64,000 nucleotides of DNA from Lepidodermella squamata (Eukaryota; Gastrotricha), in NCBI GenBank assembly GCA_047495785.1, contig JBLDXI010000025.1:124001-188000 (forward strand), written 5' to 3'. Shown piece after piece: positions 58,576 through 64,000 of this stretch. The translations under genes and the position numbers were made by a program. The first letter of the stretch is position 1. Every line of letters begins with the position of its first letter. The notes below the pieces were generated by a model. It did no database searches. It was not told the origin of the DNA and worked only from the letters and a program-made list of their open reading frames with translations.

Positions 58576-59279
58576 CTAGGCCAGAGGATTCACCATGTGA
58601 AATCCTTCAGCCATTCTAAATCTAACATTCTAAATCACAAACTAAAAGGAAGCAAGCGGCCACCAAGCTAACGGATTTTCTCATACGTCCAGTGTCTGTT
58701 TATTACGAGCAACCGCAACGGCAGTCTAGGAATAGCGAACGCGACTTCTGAAAGGAAACTGGAAGTCAAGACAAGTCGCGGCGGAGAGCGTATTAATTGC
58801 GGTTTTATGTTTTTCAACTATGTTATTTACGTTCAACTTCTAAGCTGATTAATATGTCTTTAAACAAGTGTCGCTCGCTATACATACTATATTTAGTAAT
58901 ATCATTTTTTCCATTAAAATCGAGGGTACCATAGATCAGAGGGTTCAAGAGCTCGGGGATGATTTTCCTGGTTCCTGGTCAAATGAATGAAAATGAAATG
59001 ATTCAGCTTCGAAGAGCTTCGAAGGCTGTATCGTGGGCATTGGGCATTGTGCTTTATGCTTGGTTCGCCGACTATATTCTTCTTTCACCGTTCAATTTGC
59101 TTGTTAACAAGGGAACTTTCTGAAGCTACACTGAGTCCACCTCCGAGTCGACTGAGGTGAGCTCTAATAGAGGATGGCTCTTGCTACTGGTTTTGAACAA
59201 GCTTCAGTTTCTTTCATACTTGTTACTTCTTAATGAGCTTACTCCCGACTTGATAGATTCCATAGATCTTGCTTCTAAA
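58576..59279. other. intergenic between LINE and MRPL10
   Basis: No gene or repeat recognised. It would contain the MRPL10 promoter. Confidence 0.45.
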
Positions 59280-61234
59280 ATGTTGGCCGGCTGCGCCCGT
59301 TTTACTTGTCTGAGTTCACCAAAGAACTTGGTCGCTGTTACATCGATTCGACAAAAGCATCGTGTTTACATTCAAAAACCCTACCCTCGCCCGAAAATGA
59401 TGCAAGTTGTCGAAGACTTATCAAAGCCTATTCTCGGTCGCGATTTGAAAGGTCTAATGGCAGCTGAGCCATGTCAGTTGCCGCAGCTCATCGCTCGTGA
59501 GCATGACCTGAGTGAATACGAACATTTTCTCGCTCGGAGATTGAAAGAAATGTTCGATAAAGCGAGCAACTCAAACGGCATGGTCACTGCTTTACAACCA
59601 GCTTCGGTCAATGGCCGCGAATGGCGAGAAATTCGCATCAAGTTTCAGCGAAATGGCATTACTTTACGAGTCTTTCACCCTCGAGTTGTCAGTTATGCGC
59701 TAACTAACACCAAGTTCGAAAACTTGAAACAACTGTTGCCGGCACCTTTGGTCCTCGGATTTAGTGATGAACCAGCCACGCTGGGCCTAGCTAAGGCGCT
59801 GAAACTATGTCCTGATATGCATTTGTTAGCCTGCTGTGTCTACGACCGAATGTTATCGTAAGTTTGAAACGCACGTACTGTAAAAGTGGTAATTTTCGCG
59901 GTGACTTAATTTTCGCGGTCAGCCCATTATTTTACGGGAATTAATTTTCGCGGTTTTAATTTTTGCGATTTGTTCAGAATGAATGAGCTAAGTAAAAAGC
60001 ACAGGGGGGACCCTTACGTTTTGGGTACTCAAAAATGAAAACTTGGGACAAACTTGGGATCCCAAAGAAGCTGAATTACGATATTCTAGTGTTTGCTTCA
60101 GTCACCGTGGCCAACACAAGTGTGCAAAATGTTTCTTCTGGCGTCATTACGGCCTATATACTGTACGTTCAACGTCCAACTGTCATACTTCTGGGTCTGG
60201 ACGAAGTGGATTAGGCTCATAAGCTAAAGTAGTCAGGTTTCAGGGTCAAAATATTTAATTGGATCTAGGATTCTACGACTTTCAGCATCATCGTCGTTGA
60301 TTGATGACATTATATTTGCGTGAGAATAGTTGTGTGAATCTACAGCAATCTCAACTATGGTTTTTTAACTAAAATTGGTAGGAAATTGGATTTTAATGCC
60401 CGCCACTGCAAAATTTGAAAAATTCAGCTGATTATAACTGACGGTCATAATGTCCTCAAAAACCGCAGGAACTATAATGCTTCAAATACTAAGCCGGGCA
60501 TGAGCCAAGTTAGCAGCCTAAAAATTATCGTCAGCGGGGCTTCTAATTGAGGTAAGAGCTAACCTACTGTGTAAGCTAAAAAATTTTATGTCAAAATTAC
60601 AAAGTAAAAATCCTTAAAATCATCAAGGGGCAGGGGACATCAAGTCGGAAAATGCTTTACCATCCTATACCGTCCCATACCTATATCTGTCGATTTCACC
60701 TCTAATGACGAAGAAAAAGGTTTAGCTTCGGGGTTGACCTTTGAAACAAGTTATTTTGGACTGAGTTTGTTGACCTTGGGGAAAGAAAAACAGACCTAGA
60801 AAAGCTACAGGGGCCCAGCAAACTTGTTTAGATTCTCGCATACTCTAAAAAACACGCTGAAATACGGCTTTTCGGCTGAAAATAGCAAGTTTTTCGAAAT
60901 TGTCTGTATTTAATTTTCGCGGTTTTAATTTTCGCGGTTGGGCAGTTGGACCGCGAAAACGCGAAAATTAAGTCACCGCGAAAATTACCACTTTTACAGT
61001 ATTCGGCTTACTTCACTCATTTTGATGAATTTTAGGCGATCCCAAGTTGAGGCGTTGAATGAATTGGGCTCGAATAGTGCCGACCTTGTTGCTCAATCCG
61101 TAATGGCTATGAAGAGCATTCCAGCGTCTCTAGTCATGCTCCTTCGCAGCCCTTACATTTCAACCGCTCGCATATTGAAAGCTCATATCGACAACGAAAC
61201 GAAAAAACAAGTGAAAGAACCGCCAAAAGCCTAG
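59280..61234 (+). CDS. MRPL10: mitochondrial ribosomal protein uL10m
   Basis: Stalk-base protein of the mitochondrial large ribosomal subunit. Two exons, 59280-59857 and 61036-61234, sum to 259 codons. The ATG at 59280 starts a basic, acid-free leader (MLAGCARFTCLSSPKNLVAV) suited to matrix import. The uL10 core follows: KFQRNGITLRVFHPRVVSYA and TKFENLKQLLPAPLVLGFSD, then LLACCVYDRMLS across the splice joint into RSQVEALNEL. The intron (donor gtaagt, acceptor gaattttag, phase 2) is 1178 bp, far longer than its neighbours, and consists almost entirely of a TA-flanked transposon. An upstream in-frame segment from 59157 lacks the leader character and is not used. CCDC22 starts 65 bp downstream on the same strand. 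Confidence 0.88.
59876..61001. mobile_element. 1122-bp non-autonomous Tc1/mariner-type element in the MRPL10 intron
   Basis: Element 59878-60999 starts CTGTAAAAGTGGTAATTTTC and ends with the reverse complement. The first 40 bp at each end match perfectly as terminal inverted repeats, and it is flanked by TA at 59876-59877 and 61000-61001. Subterminal copies of AATTTTCGCGG occur at both ends. No open frame of transposase size. The TA duplication suggests Tc1/mariner/pogo-type mobilisation. Confidence 0.88.
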
Positions 61235-61299
61235 ATTGTGCCCTCATAAAACTCCTAGTCTTTTTTACATTCTTTGTTTTGGTAGAATTTTATTTAAAA

Positions 61300-62438
61300 A
61301 TGGAGAACGTTGATGAGATTATCCTCCATCAACTACGATCAGTCGGTATTGAAATCGATGAGGGCCTGACTAGTTTGCGCGATTTGAACACCGAAGCAGT
61401 ATTTCGAGCGATTTCTGGCTGTCTGAAGGCGATTCACGCCGAATCGCCGAAAAAAGTTGAAATTCCATCGAATCTTCCGCCGTCTATGTCGCAGAGATAC
61501 GCAGCTTGTGGGAAATTAGCTGATCTAATCCGTTCACTCGGGTATCGTGGCGACATCGGCTATCAAACTATTCTGTACTGTTCCGAGGCTGATATTCGAA
61601 ACGTTCTAACGTTTTTGGTCGAGAGATTGCCGCGTGAGCACGCCGATGGGCAAGCTGGCGCGGGTTCGACGGCGTCTCAGGCGTCGAAACGGGACATGGT
61701 GCTGAAAAGCGTTGCTGCCGAGCTGAATGCTGCCCTGTCTAGGCCGTTTATTCCACCGCTTTATCGAAGACTTGCGAAATCATCAGTTCGAGGTATATGC
61801 ATGTTTTAGTTGAACTATTCGGATTATAATAATAACCTTGGGTCTGTATAGAAGTGGAAACTGCGCCACTGCTGGACGTGCTGCCTGGCTATGCGAAAGC
61901 GGGCCAGACGCAATCTTTGCTGGCAGCGGCTCGGGCCAAGCCGGGCATGCTGCCGGCCTCGCTCGTCGACGCCGTGGCGTTGGCGCGGGCGGTGGAAGCG
62001 CGAGCCGCGGCCTCGGCGGCGGCACCCGACGTCGACGCCTTCAAAGAGGACCTGAAAGCAGCTGCGCAGGCCGCCGCTCTGCTCGCTCGCATCGCGTCCA
62101 AGTCGGGCAAGGCGGCGTTGGCGAAGCCTGGCAGCACGGCGAAGCAAGACGCCGATGCGGCGGCGAAGGCGGCGCAGAGTTCGGCCGACGACGAGGAGCG
62201 GCGCCGCAAAGAGCACGCCGAGCAGCTCCGAACAGGTTCGTTTACAACAAAGTTTTTTCTTTCAAATTCTGGAAAACGAATGAAAATCACATGGCTAGTT
62301 TCGGAATGGATTACGTTAGATTTCGTCGAATTTAGACAAGAAATTCATTCGCATATGCACCGGTTTTTATTGGATTTTTCGCACACTCTTCTCAAATTTC
62401 AAATTTTGAATTTTGGCATCAACACCGGTTGGTTCTAA
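61300..62438 (+). CDS. CCDC22: CCDC22 homologue (N-terminal region; C terminus uncertain)
   Basis: CCDC22 is part of the COMMD/CCDC22/CCDC93 (CCC) complex in endosomal recycling and NF-kB control. Exons 61300-61792 and 61852 to 62235 or 62438. The N terminus (ENVDEIILHQLRSVGIEI) and later SEADIRNVLTFLVERLP match the NN-CH domain, as do LGYRGDIGYQTILY and RPFIPPLYRR. Exon 2 is GC-rich and Ala-rich and ends in charged helix (DDEERRRKEHAEQLRT). A donor (gttcgt) at 62236 would require further exons, but none is apparent before the antisense K2P gene. Reading through gives 359 aa with a tail unlike the family. Human CCDC22 is 627 aa, so the coiled-coil half is missing, encoded beyond or through the K2P locus, or lost. 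N-terminal identity good; 3' structure unresolved. Confidence 0.7.
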
Positions 62439-62456
62439 CATTGGGCAAGTAGGTTT

Positions 62457-63610
62457 TCATAGCGCATCATCTGCCACAGCGTTTTCCGGCGGCAGTTCTC
62501 CGACCGCGAACAGCGCCGAGCGTTGCCCTGGCAACGACTTGCTCGCCTTGAGAATCCGCGAACCTGTCCGCGACAGCAGCGACGCGCCCCTCGTCAGGCC
62601 ATTGGCCTTCTGCTGTTGCTGCTGATAGGCGGCGACCTCGAGACTGCGCTCTTCGGCGCGTTTCTGCTGCTCTTTCTTGTACGCAGATTTCTCACGCTGG
62701 TTCAGACACCGGGAGAGCGGTTTCAGCAGGAAATAGATCGCACGCCGAATTCTCTCCGAAGTGTCGTGGTTGTAGCTAAAATTTACGATCGTAATGAGAG
62801 TGTCAATGGCAGACAACAATGCTAGTGAACTTACGCGTTCCACCATGCCATTCCTATTAAAATCCACACCAGGTACAGGAGCCTGTAAAACCGCAGGACG
62901 GGCGTGTTGGGATTCTCTCCTAAAAACAGGCCAATTACTGGCATCAAATGGCATCAACTGCAGCAAAACAAACCAGCAATGTAATCTCCGAAGCCAGTTG
63001 TACTCAGGGCATTGACCGCAAAATAAACCGAATCCAAATACTGTTTGATTAAAAAACCATTTAAGAAGTCGATTGATTCGATACCTATAGAAAAACTCAC
63101 CGTCCAATTCGTCTCCTGAACGCTGAAGGCGAGGGCGGGCAGAACGACGAAGAGCAGGACGCCGACGCCCTCGAGGACGAAGGCGGAGCACGACTTGCGA
63201 CAGCCTTGCGCCTGCCGCGACATGTGCGGCTCGTGGTGCTGCTGCTGCTGCGAGGCTGATCGCTGCAACCTGCTGCTCCTGCTCACATCGGACTGCACGT
63301 GCCGAAGGCCGCTCGGACGCCGGATGAAGCGCGACCGGTAAGAAGTCACGCGGAACACGCCGTGCCGAACTCGATACCCAGTTCTGCAAATGTTGAGAAA
63401 ATCATTAAGTGGCGGTGCAAATTCAAGAGAAAATAATGCTCTACAGCTTGATTTTCTCGGCGATAACTGAGCAGAACAGGTGGATGAGTGGGCAGCCGAG
63501 TAGCGTCAGGCCTGTCGTCAGCATTTTGCCTAAATTAGTTTTCGGATGCCGTTGGCCGAATCCAATCGTTGTTATCACGTCGAAGACAAAGTAGAAAGAT
63601 CCGTACGCAT
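62457..63610 (-). CDS. two-pore-domain (K2P) potassium channel, 3' part
   Basis: A leak K+ channel of the TWK/TASK-like superfamily. Minus-strand exons 63610-63445, 63383-63101, 63040-62974, 62919-62835 and 62775-62457 keep one frame to the TGA. The first exon seen enters in phase 1, so TM1 and the external cap lie upstream, off the window or in exons I cannot see. In order: P1 filter TTIGFGQ, TM2 (LTLLGCPLIHLFCSVIAEKI), a basic linker with a Gln/His run, TM3 (FVLEGVGVLLFVVLPALAF), P2 with TTGFGDYIAG, TM4 (RLLYLVWILIGMAWWNA), and a roughly 105-residue Lys/Gln-rich cytoplasmic tail. Introns are 54-61 nt. The stop lies about 18 bp from the read-through stop of convergent CCDC22. Subfamily not assigned. 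Confidence 0.85.
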
Positions 63611-64000
63611 CTAAAGCATTAATACCTCAATGCAAACATTTGCGACTTTTAGAAAAACGCCCAAGGAATTAACCTAAAATAGTCCCATATTCTAATGATA
63701 GGACTCGACCCAAAATTTAGTCTCTGTGCTATACAGTGGGAATTTCGTAAACAGGAGTAGGATATTGCCTGGTGTAAGCAACGTCCGGCTTGGAGTAAAT
63801 CGGGCTTAGACGATATACTAGCGAATTTCTGGTTTCGAAATCCTTCAAAGCTACGGGAAACACCTGCGAGCAATTAATTGAGGCGGCGCAAACTGGCAAA
63901 GCTTTGGCGAAACTGGCTAGATAGCAAATAAAGGTTCAGCCTGAAGAAAATGACTATAAAACACCGCTGGAAACCCTAAACCGGACTTTTAAACCTTCCC
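63611..64000. other. window end; presumed intron of the K2P gene
   Basis: No exon with K2P character is visible upstream of the acceptor at 63611 within the window. Probably intron of the K2P gene. Confidence 0.4.

Noticed and set aside
59157-59279. N-terminal extension of MRPL10 from 59157
   Set aside because: Begins with GTG rather than ATG, is Leu-rich and acidic in part, and the ATG at 59280 already opens a good mitochondrial leader.

Overview
This 64 kb window is nuclear DNA of a compact-genome animal. It carries a voltage-gated Ca2+ channel, Cys-loop receptors, a two-pore K+ channel, EDEM3, a connecdenn and mitochondrial import and ribosome genes. Genes are spliced with many very short introns (about 44-65 nt), use the standard code, and sit among small DNA transposons. 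I infer a small invertebrate. The phylum cannot be fixed from the sequence; an ecdysozoan such as a tardigrade is only a guess. I built exon models by hand from splice sites, reading phase and protein-family conservation. Most models close exactly in frame, which is the main internal check.

Layout, left to right. LSM2 (480-829, +). An unrecognised four-exon gene (3001-4771, +). A repeat-rich, CpG-rich zone (5.96-7.56 kb) upstream of a 16-exon CaV2 alpha1 subunit (8756-18426, +; 2398 aa). Three divergent nicotinic-type Cys-loop subunits: one on minus (19136-20944) head to head with two tandem plus-strand genes (22574-24575 and 25212-27683). A cluster of ten tRNA genes for ten different amino acids in 2.2 kb (27869-30039), followed by a repeat-bounded element (about 30158-30953).

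Then come a minus-strand SEA-domain mucin-like membrane protein (31623-37449), with a second, complete mucin-like membrane gene nested in one intron on the same strand (33675-34749). Next are EDEM3 (39563-46525, -; PA domain; 939 aa) with a decayed tyrosine-recombinase-like element in an intron, the alpha subunit of mitochondrial processing peptidase (47069-51376, -), and DENND1/connecdenn (52458-54693, -). A 618-bp fold-back transposon with an 8-bp target duplication (54808-55425) and a CR1/L2-like LINE with a long open ORF2 (about 55497-58575, -) follow. The right end holds mitochondrial ribosomal protein uL10m/MRPL10 (59280-61234, +; a TA-flanked 1.1 kb element fills its intron), a CCDC22 homologue (61300 to about 62438, +) and the 3' part of a K2P potassium channel (62457-63610, -, continuing off the window).

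The genes do not form one pathway. A neuronal/excitability theme recurs (CaV2, three Cys-loop subunits, K2P, and a connecdenn that would act in endosomal recycling), interleaved with housekeeping genes. Most worth follow-up: ten RxLP motifs and a non-canonical DWF C terminus in CaV2, Cys-loop receptors lacking the usual agonist-site aromatics, the same-strand nested mucin gene, the mixed tRNA cluster, and several well-bounded transposons.
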